Origin: Coleofasciculus sp040219735 | GTDB taxonomy: Bacteria; Cyanobacteriota; Cyanobacteriia; Cyanobacteriales; Coleofasciculaceae | Strand: one strand, 5' to 3' | Assembly (NCBI GenBank): GCA_040219735.1 | Contig: JAVJRX010000134.1 | DNA: 64,000 bases | Shown: positions 45,088 to 53,849 of the stretch, in pieces | How the letters are laid out: the number at the start of each line of letters is the position of its first letter | Position numbering within the stretch: the first letter of the stretch is position 1 | Position numbers and translations under genes: made by a program | The notes under the pieces: model-generated | Databases searched by the model: none | What the model saw: only the letters and a program-made list of their open reading frames with translations | What the model was told of the DNA's origin: nothing

Positions 45088-45750
45088 ATGCGTTTCAAAA
45101 ATAGAAAAGAAGCAGGTCAAAGACTTGCCAGCGACCTCAAAGAGTATGCCAACCGCCCCGATGTGATTGTCCTAGCATTACCCCGTGGTGGTGTACCTGT
45201 GGCTTATGAAGTGGCGAGAGGACTCAATGCCCCTTTAGATGTTTGGCTGGTTCGCAAACTGGGTGTACCAGGTCAAGAAGAACTGGCAATGGGCGCGATC
45301 GCGAGTGGCGGAACCCGTATTTTAAACCAGGATGTCGTGCGATCGCTGCGGGTATCGGAGCAAGCGATTGAGCAAGTGGCGGCGAAAGAGCAAAAAGAAT
45401 TAGAACGGCGGGAAAAGGCTTACCGACGGGATCGTCCTCCCCTAGAATTGCGCGATCGCACTGTACTTTTGGTGGATGACGGTTTAGCCACAGGGGCATC
45501 GATGCACGCCGCTGCCGTTGCTTTGCGACAGCATGACCCGAAAAAAATCATTGCGGCTGTCCCCGTTGCTGCGCCAGAAACCTGCCAGGATGTTCAAGTC
45601 GAGGTAGACGAAATTATCTGCAGTGAAACACCCCAACCGTTCTACGCGGTAGGTCTGTGGTACGACAACTTTGACCAAACCACTGACCAAGAAGTGCGTG
45701 ACTTAATGGAGCGCTCAGCCAGTCAACAAATAGCTGGTTCAACTCGATGA
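45088..45750 (+). CDS. Phosphoribosyltransferase family protein
   Basis: Type I PRTase fold protein of 220 residues. The PRPP-binding loop is VLLVDDGLATGASM at residues 127-140. LALPRGGVPVAYEVA near 28 is the family's flexible-loop region. This subgroup has no assigned purine or pyrimidine substrate and often lies beside, or is fused to, erythromycin-esterase-family proteins. Here the next gene begins 17 bases downstream, with an AGGAGG site in the gap. Co-translation is likely. The reaction is unknown. Confidence 0.88.
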   Translation: MRFKNRKEAGQRLASDLKEYANRPDVIVLALPRGGVPVAYEVARGLNAPLDVWLVRKLGVPGQEELAMGAIASGGTRILNQDVVRSLRVSEQAIEQVAAKEQKELERREKAYRRDRPPLELRDRTVLLVDDGLATGASMHAAAVALRQHDPKKIIAAVPVAAPETCQDVQVEVDEIICSETPQPFYAVGLWYDNFDQTTDQEVRDLMERSASQQIAGSTR

Positions 45751-45767
45751 TTAGGAGGACTTAGATT

Positions 45768-47108
45768 ATGGTTATCCAAACTCAACTTACTGATGCTGTG
45801 CGTCAAGCCGCACATCCTATTTCCGGGACATCATCAGACTATGAGGCACTACTCGATCAGATTGGTGATGCTCGTTTTGTCCTCATCGGTGAAGCATCCC
45901 ACGGCACCCACGAATTTTATCAACAACGAGCCCAAATCACCAAACGGCTCATCCAAGAAAAGGGATTCACCGCCGTCGCCGTTGAAGCCGATTGGCCCGA
46001 TGCTTATCGGATTAATCGCTATGTTCGAGGTGTTAGTGATGATTCCGATAGTATCGACGCATTAGCAGATTTTCAACGCTTCCCCACTTGGATGTGGCGC
46101 AACACCGATGTATTAAATTTTGTCGGTTGGCTGCGAGAGTATAATGATGCCTTACCGAAGGATGCCACAAAAGCAGGCTTTTATGGGCTAGATCTGTACA
46201 GCCTATATACTTCAATTGAAGCTGTTCTCAAGTATTTAGATACAGTTGATCCAGAAGCCTCCGCCCATGCGCGTTATCGGTACTCCTGTTTCGATCACTT
46301 TGGCGAAGATACCCAAAGCTATGGGTACGCCACCAGTTTTGGCATGGGTGAACCCTGTGAAAATGAGGTGGTTGAGCAACTGGTGGAATTACAACGCCGT
46401 GCGGCGGATTATGCACAACGAGATGGGCGTATTCCAGAGGATGAGTTCTTCTATGCCGAACAGAATGCCCGGTTGATTAAGAACGCCGAACAATACTATC
46501 GTTCCATGTTTCGGGGTCGGATTTCTTCCTGGAATTTACGCGATCGCCACATGGCGGAAACCCTCAACCAATTGGTAACTCACTTTGAGCAACAGGGTCA
46601 ACCCACGAAGGTTGTGGTTTGGGAACATAACTCCCACCTCGGCGACGCCAGAGCCACCGATATGGGCGCGGCTGGGGAACTTAATGTCGGTCAATTGGTG
46701 CGTCAGCAATATGAGGGCGATGCCTTCCTGATTGGCTTTAGTACCTACACCGGAACCGTTACCGCCGCATCCAATTGGGGTGCATCGGCAGAACGCAAGG
46801 GAGTGCGTCGGGCATTACCGGAAAGTTATGAAGCCTTGTTTCATCAGACTGGACAGCCAAATTTTTGGCTAAACTTACAGGAGCAAAACCCCGCCGTGCA
46901 AGGGTTACATCAGCCCCGTTTAGAACGTGCGATCGGTGTGATTTATCAACCCCAAACTGAACGCATCAGCCATTATTTCCAGGCGCGATTACCGGAACAG
47001 TTTGATGCGATGATCCATTTTGACGAGACTCGCGCCGTCGAACCCTTAGAACGCACCCCTCAATGGGATCGAGGTGAAGCACCCGAAACCTTCCCTATGG
47101 GCGTGTGA
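45768..47108 (+). CDS. Erythromycin esterase family protein
   Basis: 446-residue protein of the EreA/EreB-like family. FVLIGEASHGTHEFYQQRA at about residues 37-55 contains the conserved Glu/His motif of the active site. AVEADWPDAYRINRYVRG and VWEHNSHLGDARATDMG supply further conserved residues. Despite the family name, most members outside resistance islands probably do not hydrolyse macrolides; the substrate is unknown. It has a strong ribosome-binding site (AGGAGG) and forms an operon with the phosphoribosyltransferase. There are no mobile elements within it, so a resistance origin is not supported. Confidence 0.9.
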   Translation: MVIQTQLTDAVRQAAHPISGTSSDYEALLDQIGDARFVLIGEASHGTHEFYQQRAQITKRLIQEKGFTAVAVEADWPDAYRINRYVRGVSDDSDSIDALADFQRFPTWMWRNTDVLNFVGWLREYNDALPKDATKAGFYGLDLYSLYTSIEAVLKYLDTVDPEASAHARYRYSCFDHFGEDTQSYGYATSFGMGEPCENEVVEQLVELQRRAADYAQRDGRIPEDEFFYAEQNARLIKNAEQYYRSMFRGRISSWNLRDRHMAETLNQLVTHFEQQGQPTKVVVWEHNSHLGDARATDMGAAGELNVGQLVRQQYEGDAFLIGFSTYTGTVTAASNWGASAERKGVRRALPESYEALFHQTGQPNFWLNLQEQNPAVQGLHQPRLERAIGVIYQPQTERISHYFQARLPEQFDAMIHFDETRAVEPLERTPQWDRGEAPETFPMGV

Positions 47109-47166
47109 TTTTAGCCCGGATGGTTAACGCTTACAGCGCGATGGCGTGTAAGTGAGGTACACAAAC

Positions 47167-47200
47167 AGATCCCCGACAACTTCTACGAAGTCGGGGATCT
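47167..47200. terminator. Hairpin downstream of the esterase-family gene
   Basis: agatccccgac and gtcggggatct form an 11-bp inverted repeat around a short centre. It resembles the hairpin at 19152-19176 and may terminate the two-gene unit. Confidence 0.4.
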
Positions 47201-47303
47201 TGCTTAGAAGACTCAAGATATCAGTTTTAACGGGTTTAAGCTTTGAGTTCTAGGCTTAATTCCGTAACTCGTCTAAACTATAATCGGGATTCAGGCGATC
47301 GCT

Positions 47304-47460
47304 ATTCCCCCAACCCCCAATACTGCTCGGATAAGCCTTGAGTAGCAGTAGGTTGGGTTGAGGTAACGAAACCCAACGTTTTACTAGGTTTGTTGGGTAA
47401 CGCTGGCGCTCTACCCAACCTACAATTTTTCTTAACCGAGCAGTATTCCCCCAACCCCCA
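47304..47460. mobile_element. 125-bp inverted-repeat element with 16-bp flanking direct repeat
   Basis: attcccccaaccccca occurs identically at 47304-47319 and 47445-47460. Between them, the ends tactgctcggataag (47321-47335) and cttaaccgagcagta (47431-47445) are inverted repeats with one mismatch. Inside are further gtaggttgggt/acccaacctac inverted motifs (47347-47423). No coding capacity. The layout is that of a MITE with a long target duplication. The A of the ATPase start codon is the last base of the right direct repeat. Confidence 0.78.
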
Positions 47461-48815
47461 TGACTCAAACTGATTATCCCCGCGCCAATACCCTCAAAGC
47501 CGCCTTTAAAGCCTGTGACTTAGCGCCCCTCGAACCTGAAGAAATGGATCGCTATTATGTAGACTTATCCCCTGTTCGTAAATCCTCCGCCGTAGACAGC
47601 GTTAGCACTATCTTAGACTTCCAAGAACCTAGTGAATGTACCACGATTCTATTCACTGGACATCGCGGCTGTGGTAAAAGTACAGAATTAAAACGGATTC
47701 AACAGCGCTGGCGGGATGATTATTATGTCATCTATCTAGAAGTTAACGAAGAAACTGATATTAATGATGTTCGCTATACCGATTTATATTTAATTGTCAT
47801 CAAACAGGTTGAATTTGAACTGCGGAAACTCGGCTTATCGTTTGATACTCAACTCCTCCAGCAATTTGAGGCTTGGTTTAAGGATATCACCCAAGAAACC
47901 GAGGAAACCGTCGAAAAATCAGTTAGCCTCACCGGAGAAGCTAGCTTAGGTCTCGATGCGCCCTTTATTGCCAAACTCTTGGTTAAGTTGCTGGCGCAAA
48001 TTAAAGGATCGAATCGGCAAAAAACCACGATTCGTCAAACCTTAGAAAAAGATTTATCTCGACTCAAGGCGGATATTAATCTGTTATTAGGGGATGCTTA
48101 TGTGAAAATTCGCCGGAAGTTTCCCGACTATAAGGGATTACTGATTATATTTGATAACCTGGATCGGATTCCCGTGGCGGTAGCCGACCATTTATTTCTC
48201 GACTATGCGACGCAGTTACAAGACCTGAATTGTACCCTAATTTATACCGTCCCCATTTCCGTGCTTTGCTCCCCGAAAAACCCGTTGAAACAATGGGATA
48301 GTGACCCCCATATTGTGCCGATGGTGACGATTTATGAATTTGAACGGGAACGCTGTGATTTAGAGTATAAACTTGCTGGATTAGAGGCGATGGCGAGATT
48401 AATTGAACGGCGGGTTCAGGTGGAAGATGTGTTTGAATCCCGGAAGGTGTTGTTAGAGTTGGCAAAAGCTAGTGGCGGACATGTGCGCCAACTGATGCAG
48501 ATGATGCGAACCGCTTGTCGCACGGCGAGTACCCGTAAACATGAGAAAATTAATGCTGAGGATGTGACTTATGCGATTAAGCAACAACAGTTTGGGTTTG
48601 AACGGTTTATTCCCGATGACCATTATCCCCTTTTAGCTCACATCTGTCTGACAAAAAATGTGAGCAAAGATGAACTGGGTCAATTGATGCTATTTAATGT
48701 ATCCGTATTAGAATATAACGGCGACAAACGCTGGAATTATCCCAATCCTGTGGTTAAGCAAAATGAATTCTTCCAAAAAGCTCTCGCCGCCATCCAATCG
48801 GGGCAGTCAGTATGA
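47460..48815 (+). CDS. STAND/AAA-like P-loop ATPase
   Basis: 451-residue soluble ATPase. Walker A is GHRGCGKST at residues 68-76; Walker B is LLIIFDNLDRI near 227-237, followed by a sensor-like IYTVPISVL. LAKASGGHVRQLMQMMRTA near 338-356 resembles the helical lid of Orc/STAND ATPases. The C-terminal 80 residues (NAEDVTYAIKQQQ onward) form a winged-helix-like region. The next gene starts 53 bases before its stop, so the two are translationally coupled. With the TPR partner it looks like a split STAND switch (ATPase plus superstructure), a design common in signalling and conflict proteins. No specific function is recognised. Confidence 0.82.
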   Translation: MTQTDYPRANTLKAAFKACDLAPLEPEEMDRYYVDLSPVRKSSAVDSVSTILDFQEPSECTTILFTGHRGCGKSTELKRIQQRWRDDYYVIYLEVNEETDINDVRYTDLYLIVIKQVEFELRKLGLSFDTQLLQQFEAWFKDITQETEETVEKSVSLTGEASLGLDAPFIAKLLVKLLAQIKGSNRQKTTIRQTLEKDLSRLKADINLLLGDAYVKIRRKFPDYKGLLIIFDNLDRIPVAVADHLFLDYATQLQDLNCTLIYTVPISVLCSPKNPLKQWDSDPHIVPMVTIYEFERERCDLEYKLAGLEAMARLIERRVQVEDVFESRKVLLELAKASGGHVRQLMQMMRTACRTASTRKHEKINAEDVTYAIKQQQFGFERFIPDDHYPLLAHICLTKNVSKDELGQLMLFNVSVLEYNGDKRWNYPNPVVKQNEFFQKALAAIQSGQSV

Positions 48816-50694
48816 GGAAATCGGGCATTTTTTGGCACAGAATCAAGAAGAGTTTGCCGAACTGCTGACGTTTATTGACTTTGCCGAAGGCTTTACCCTG
48901 GGGTTTATTGAGGTGAACTTTTCCCCAGATCGGGAATTGCTGATTGAAGCTCTAACCCGCCATGATAATTGTCAGGCGATTCAGTGGGTGATTCTGGAGT
49001 TTGCTGATCCGAATTTGCGCTTTATTCGGGATGAGTTGGTGCAAGAGTTGGCTCAGATTCAGCCGGAACCGGATAAAAAGATTGTGGTGGTGATTAAGGG
49101 ATTAGCTAAGTCGATTGGCGTATTTGGCGAGCATCCCCCGGTGTTAGTAGATCTGAACTTTGTCCGCGATTCCTATAAACGCACGGTTCCCCATCCGTTA
49201 CTCTTTATTCTCCCTGATTATGCGATTACTCGGTTAGCTAAATTTGCCCCGGATTTTTGGGCGTGGACATCCGGCGTCTTTCGGTTTAAAACCTCTCCCC
49301 AGATGAAAGATGATGCCATGGAACGAGCATTTCAGCCATCAAAATCGTTTCAGCCAATTGCCACACCGGAACAGCAAGAACGGGTGGAATTACTCCAGCG
49401 TCTGTTGATGGATTATCAGCCAACGGGAGAACAGGCTACGGGGGAAAACCTTCAGCATTATACGGAGATTTTAGAGCAGTTGGGTGAGGCGTATCTGACT
49501 CAGCGGAAACCAGAGGAAGCCAGGGAGTATTTAGAGGCGGCGCTGAACTTGAAGCCGGATGATCTAGGGTTTCAAGTGAGAGTTTTTAATCATTTAGGTA
49601 AGAGTTATCATCAGCAACGGCAATTTGAAGCGGCGATTCAGTATTATGAGCAGTCGTTAACCCTATCCCGGAGATTGGAGAATCGGCAGAGTGAAGCCAC
49701 GGCATTATTTTATCTGGGTAATGTTTACCTGGAATTGAGGGAATTTCAACAGGCAAAAGCTTATTATCAGCAGGCTCTAAATATTTGTATTGAATTTAGC
49801 GCTCACTACGCTCAAGCTGATACGTATCACAATTTAGGCGTAGTTGCCCAAGAATTACGGGAGTATGAGCAGGCAAGAGCCTACTATCAGCAGGCTCTGG
49901 ATATGAAGAGTGAATTTAGCGATCACTACTCTAAAGCTTACACCTATGGACAATTAGGAAACCTTGCTCAAGAGTTACGTGAGTATGAGCAGGCAAAAGC
50001 TTGTTATCAACAGGCTCTAAATATTTTTAGTGAATATAGCGCTCACTACGCTCAAGCTGATACGTATCACAATTTAGGCGTAGTTGCCCAAGAATTACGG
50101 GAGTATGAGCAGGCAAAAGCTTATTATCAGCAGGCTCTGGATATTAAGATTGAATTTCGCGATCGCTACAATCAAGCTAACACTTATCATCAGTTAGGAA
50201 TGGTTGCCCACGCCTTACAGGAGTATGAGCAGGCAAAGAGCTACTATCAGCAGGCTCTGGAGATTGATATTGAATTTGGTAATTGCTACGAGCAAGCCAA
50301 CACCTATCACCAGTTAGGAAACCTTGCCCAAGAATTACGGGAGTATGAGCAGGCAAAAGCTTACTATCAACAAGCTCTGGATATTTTTATTGAATTTAGC
50401 GATCGCTACGCTCAAGCTAAAACCTATCATAACTTAGGGCCCATTGCCGCAGAGTTACGGGAGTATGAGCAGGCAAAGCATTATTATCAACAAGCGCTGG
50501 ATATTTTTATTGAATTTAGCGATCGCTACAATCAAGCTAACACTTATCACAACTTAGGATTATTGGCAAAAACCCAGGAAAATTACGCTGAGGCTAAGGT
50601 CAATTTACAGACAGCCTTAGAGATATTTATCGAATATCAGGATGAATATTTCGCTGATATGACGCGAGAATTATTAGAACGCCTTCCGGATTGA
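48763..50694 (+). CDS. TPR-repeat protein with N-terminal ATPase-like domain
   Basis: 643-residue partner of the preceding ATPase. Residues about 20-190 form an alpha/beta domain (FTLGFIEVNFSPDRELLIEAL; IQWVILEFADPNLRFIRDEL; KKIVVVIKGLA) that resembles a P-loop fold without a Walker A motif, possibly an inactive STAND-like module. Residues about 225-640 are tetratricopeptide repeats of 40 residues, with the unit EYEQAKAYYQQALDI and alternating Y-H-N-L-G helices. Several units are nearly identical at DNA level. The ATG at 48763 overlaps the ATPase gene; a TTG at 48835 is possible. The TPR stack probably binds a peptide or nucleates assembly. Confidence 0.83.
   Translation: MNSSKKLSPPSNRGSQYEEIGHFLAQNQEEFAELLTFIDFAEGFTLGFIEVNFSPDRELLIEALTRHDNCQAIQWVILEFADPNLRFIRDELVQELAQIQPEPDKKIVVVIKGLAKSIGVFGEHPPVLVDLNFVRDSYKRTVPHPLLFILPDYAITRLAKFAPDFWAWTSGVFRFKTSPQMKDDAMERAFQPSKSFQPIATPEQQERVELLQRLLMDYQPTGEQATGENLQHYTEILEQLGEAYLTQRKPEEAREYLEAALNLKPDDLGFQVRVFNHLGKSYHQQRQFEAAIQYYEQSLTLSRRLENRQSEATALFYLGNVYLELREFQQAKAYYQQALNICIEFSAHYAQADTYHNLGVVAQELREYEQARAYYQQALDMKSEFSDHYSKAYTYGQLGNLAQELREYEQAKACYQQALNIFSEYSAHYAQADTYHNLGVVAQELREYEQAKAYYQQALDIKIEFRDRYNQANTYHQLGMVAHALQEYEQAKSYYQQALEIDIEFGNCYEQANTYHQLGNLAQELREYEQAKAYYQQALDIFIEFSDRYAQAKTYHNLGPIAAELREYEQAKHYYQQALDIFIEFSDRYNQANTYHNLGLLAKTQENYAEAKVNLQTALEIFIEYQDEYFADMTRELLERLPD
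49735..50560 (+). repeat. 120-bp tandem repeat encoding TPR units
   Basis: About seven 120-bp units encode successive TPRs. A stretch of about 80 bases at 49798 is repeated exactly 240 bases later at 50038, which shows recent homogenisation or unit duplication. Confidence 0.85.
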
Positions 50695-50734
50695 GGACTT
50701 ACCTGACTCACGCTAAAAGTTTAGATCCCCCTAA

Positions 50735-50760
50735 ATCCCCCTTAAAAAGGGGGACTTTGA
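50735..50760. terminator. CCCCCTT/AAGGGGG hairpin after TPR gene
   Basis: tccccctt-aaa-aaggggga followed by ctttga, 40 bases after the TPR stop. It is a common cyanobacterial dispersed hairpin and is positioned to end the ATPase-TPR transcript. Confidence 0.4.
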
Positions 50761-50840
50761 AGAATTTCTGGTTTTCCTCTTTAGAAAAGAGACTTTGAAG
50801 AATTTCCGGTTCCCCCGCCTAACAAAAAGCGAAGTATCCC

Positions 50841-51048
50841 CTAGCTCCCCCCGCTCCCCCAGCTCCCCCAGCTCCCCCAGCTCCCCCCGCTCCCCCAGCT
50901 CCCCCCGCTCCCCCAGCTCCCCCCGCTCCCCTAGCTCCCCCCGCTCCCCCAGCTCCCCCCGCTCCCCCAGCTCCCCCAGCTCCCCCCGCTCCCCCCGCTC
51001 CCCCAGCTCCCCCCGCTCCCCCCGCTCCCCCCGCTCCCCCCGCTCCCC
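50841..51048. repeat. 9-bp minisatellite AGCTCCCCC/CGCTCCCCC, about 23 units
   Basis: About 208 bases of uninterrupted 9-mers with two main variants, agctccccc and cgctccccc. The open frames across it (Ser-Pro-rich on plus, Gly-Ala or Gly-Ser rich on minus) follow from the repeat period being a multiple of three and are not genes. There are no spacers, so it is not CRISPR. The same unit in the opposite orientation occurs at 974-1039. Confidence 0.92.
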
Positions 51049-51173
51049 GATGAATTAGCGCTAAAGCGCTCACTACGAACAACGACGAGCCTAGCTTGAG
51101 TCAGCGATAGTGATTTTGAGGTAAGGTTAGAAATCAGATGGCAATGGGAGAGCAATAGGCAAAGGACGTTCTG

Positions 51174-53828
51174 ATGAAGCTCATAAACTCGGTGACTTTG
51201 ACATTCCTATCGTTAAGCGCAGTTGTCTTTTCGACAATCCTATTGTCTGTTGGCGTTATCCAGCCTCAAGCCATCGCCCAACATGCGTTACTATCTCAAG
51301 CGCTTTCCGATACCGAGGAACAAGAGTTGGAACGGTTGCGGGAGCAGCGGCGTATCCAAGAACAAGTACAGGCGGAGGCAAATCGCGCCTTTAGTCGCAC
51401 CACCACCCTGTTTAATGTCCTCCTAGCTGTCTTAGCGCTGCTGTTAATTGCGGCGATTGTTGGCTTATTCCTGTTGCGACGGGCGGTAATTCGCGAGGTG
51501 GCGGATTTGGTGAGAGCGCATCTGAATGAATTAACCGACTTGGAAGGGAAAATTAACCAGGCGAATCAACAGGTACAAGCGATTCTGGAACGTACCGAAG
51601 ATTTAGCTAATGATTTAAATAGAGAAGCCGATGACTTCTACGAAGATATTGGCATGAAGCAAAAAGAGTCATCCCAGCTTCTGAGTGAACTCTCGGAATC
51701 TCAACAACAGGCTCTGCGAGACTTAAATACCCATATTAAAGACGCCCAAAAAGCTCTGGCTCAAACCGATGAAGAGTTTTCCCACCATTTATCCCAACTG
51801 CGTTCTCACGTTGAATCGGAACAAACGAATACACTGGAGAACCTGAAACAATTAACCGCCCAGTTTACGCCGGAACTGGCGAAATTACAACAGGATACCC
51901 ACGCCGAAAAAGATCGGGTTGTGGAAAACCTGAAAAATTCAGAAACAGCGTTTAGCAATCAACTGGCGGAACTCTTTAACCACGCCCAAAGCCAACGGGA
52001 TAGAATTCTCCAGAGTTTAGAACAACTCAGTGCCGAATTTGCCCCGGAACTCTCCAAACTGCAACAGGCGGCTCAAGGGGAAAAAGCGGCAATTATCCAG
52101 CGCTTACAAAAAACAGAGACGGAGTTTGGCAAGCAATTAACTCAACTGCAAAACGAGGCACAAAAACAACGGGATAGGATTCTCCAGAACTTAGAAAAAC
52201 TCCAGAAGGAGTTTACACCCCAGCTTGACCAAGTGAAAGGGTCACTGAACGAACAAAAAGCGACAATTTTACAGAACTTGCAACAGGCGGAAACGGAGTT
52301 TAAACAGCAATTAACCCAACTGCAAACTACCACGAAACAAGAACGGGAAAGTATTCTAGAGAATTTGCAACGCCTCGCCTCAGAGTTCTCACCCCAATTG
52401 ACAGAGATTAAAACGGAAGCGGAACAAAAGGCGAAACAGCAGCAAGGGACAGCCTTTGCAGATGTGGAACGCTTACGCCAAGACGTTACGCGCCACCTGG
52501 AACAATCCCAATCGCAAATTCAAGGACAGATTGATCAAACCTTGGGTAATTTGAAAAAATTGGAGCAGGAGGTAACCCGTCAGCTTTCAACAACCCAATC
52601 GGGAGTACAAGAAAACCGCGCTCAAACCCTGCAAAGTTTGAGTCAAATCCAAACCGAGTTTACTAATCAATTTTCTCAATTCCAGTCGGCGATTCAAGAG
52701 CGAAAAGATCAGGCGTTCCAAAGCCTGGAAAAATTGGAGTCTATGTTAGGCGATGAGTTAACCGATATTCAAAGCGATGCTCAACGGCAAAAACAGGAAA
52801 TTCTGCAAAAATTAGCAGAGATTACGCCCACGGAAATTGCCGAATCTGCCTTGTCTGATGTACTGCAACAAATCCAACCCCTGACGGAACAACTGGAACG
52901 ATTGCATGAGAATCATCCTGAGTTTTTCTTGAATGTCAAGGACTATATTAATCAAGGGAATAATTTATTCGCTCAAGGTGACTATGAAGAGGCGATCGCA
53001 CGGTATGATCAAGCCTTAGAACTACAACCCGATAACGCGAATCTATGGCATCAGCGCGGTGTCGCCTTATGGGAATTGAAACGCTACCAAGACGCGATCG
53101 CATCCTTGGATCGGGGATTGGAACTCGCCCCAGAAGCCACCGATACCTTGTATTATAGAGGGTTAGCTTTACGGGAATTGAAGCGTTTTGAAGGGGCGTT
53201 AGTGGCGTTCAATAAGGTGATTCAAATCCAGCCTGATGATTACAAAGCATGGCTAAATCGGGGAATGATGCTAGGGAGATTGAAACGCCGGGAGGATGCG
53301 ATCGCATCCTTTGAGCAGGCGTTGGAAATCAAACCCGATTACCATGAAGCTTGGGTAAATCGGGGTGTGGTACTCGGCGCACTGCAACAACACCAAGAGG
53401 CGTTTAATTCCTTTGATAAAGCGGTACAAGTGCAACCTGATGATGGCGTGGCTTGGTTTAATCGCGGCTTAGCCTTGGCGGTATTAGAACGGTATGAGGA
53501 GGCGGTAACGTCTTTTGAAAAGGCGATTGAACTCAAACCCGATTCCCATAAAGCTTGGACATACAAAGGGAATATGTTGATCAAGTTAAAACGCAATCAG
53601 GAAGCGTTAGAAAGTTATGATCAGGCATTAGCCATTCAACCCGATTATGCCCCAGCTTTTTATCAGAAAGCTATCGGCTATGCTCAACAACGTCAGGTTC
53701 ACTTCAGTATCGATAACTTAGAAAAAGCGATCGCCCTCAATCCTGCATATCGTGAGGAAGCCAGAACGGATTTGGACTTGGACGCGATCACCAAAGATGA
53801 TCGATTTTGGCGCTTAATCGAACAATAA
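51174..53828 (+). CDS. Membrane-anchored coiled-coil protein with C-terminal TPRs
   Basis: 884 residues. An N-terminal signal-like segment (residues 8-36) and a clear transmembrane helix (VLLAVLALLLIAAIVGLFLL, about 82-101) anchor the protein. Residues about 120-590 are a long amphipathic coiled coil with several 58-residue repeats (RDRILQNLEKL / EFTPQL / KATILQNLQQAETEF), similar to apolipoprotein-like regions. Seven to eight canonical 34-residue TPRs fill about 592-860 (GDYEEAIARYDQALELQPDN), ending DDRFWRLIEQ. It probably lies at the membrane with the coiled coil and TPRs on one side as a scaffold. The gene is 22 bases before Uma2. Confidence 0.85.
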   Translation: MKLINSVTLTFLSLSAVVFSTILLSVGVIQPQAIAQHALLSQALSDTEEQELERLREQRRIQEQVQAEANRAFSRTTTLFNVLLAVLALLLIAAIVGLFLLRRAVIREVADLVRAHLNELTDLEGKINQANQQVQAILERTEDLANDLNREADDFYEDIGMKQKESSQLLSELSESQQQALRDLNTHIKDAQKALAQTDEEFSHHLSQLRSHVESEQTNTLENLKQLTAQFTPELAKLQQDTHAEKDRVVENLKNSETAFSNQLAELFNHAQSQRDRILQSLEQLSAEFAPELSKLQQAAQGEKAAIIQRLQKTETEFGKQLTQLQNEAQKQRDRILQNLEKLQKEFTPQLDQVKGSLNEQKATILQNLQQAETEFKQQLTQLQTTTKQERESILENLQRLASEFSPQLTEIKTEAEQKAKQQQGTAFADVERLRQDVTRHLEQSQSQIQGQIDQTLGNLKKLEQEVTRQLSTTQSGVQENRAQTLQSLSQIQTEFTNQFSQFQSAIQERKDQAFQSLEKLESMLGDELTDIQSDAQRQKQEILQKLAEITPTEIAESALSDVLQQIQPLTEQLERLHENHPEFFLNVKDYINQGNNLFAQGDYEEAIARYDQALELQPDNANLWHQRGVALWELKRYQDAIASLDRGLELAPEATDTLYYRGLALRELKRFEGALVAFNKVIQIQPDDYKAWLNRGMMLGRLKRREDAIASFEQALEIKPDYHEAWVNRGVVLGALQQHQEAFNSFDKAVQVQPDDGVAWFNRGLALAVLERYEEAVTSFEKAIELKPDSHKAWTYKGNMLIKLKRNQEALESYDQALAIQPDYAPAFYQKAIGYAQQRQVHFSIDNLEKAIALNPAYREEARTDLDLDAITKDDRFWRLIEQ

Positions 53829-53849
53829 ACTATTGAGACATTAAATCAA

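Noticed and set aside
45768..47108. Macrolide resistance gene
   Set aside because: Family membership alone does not show resistance; the context is an ordinary chromosomal operon with a phosphoribosyltransferase.
50841..51048. Possible CRISPR array
   Set aside because: Units are contiguous 9-mers without spacers, and no cas gene is present.
50795..51155. Open frames rich in Ser-Pro (plus) or Gly-Ala/Gly-Ser (minus)
   Set aside because: They arise because the 9-bp minisatellite has a period divisible by three and no stop in several frames; no start signal or natural composition.
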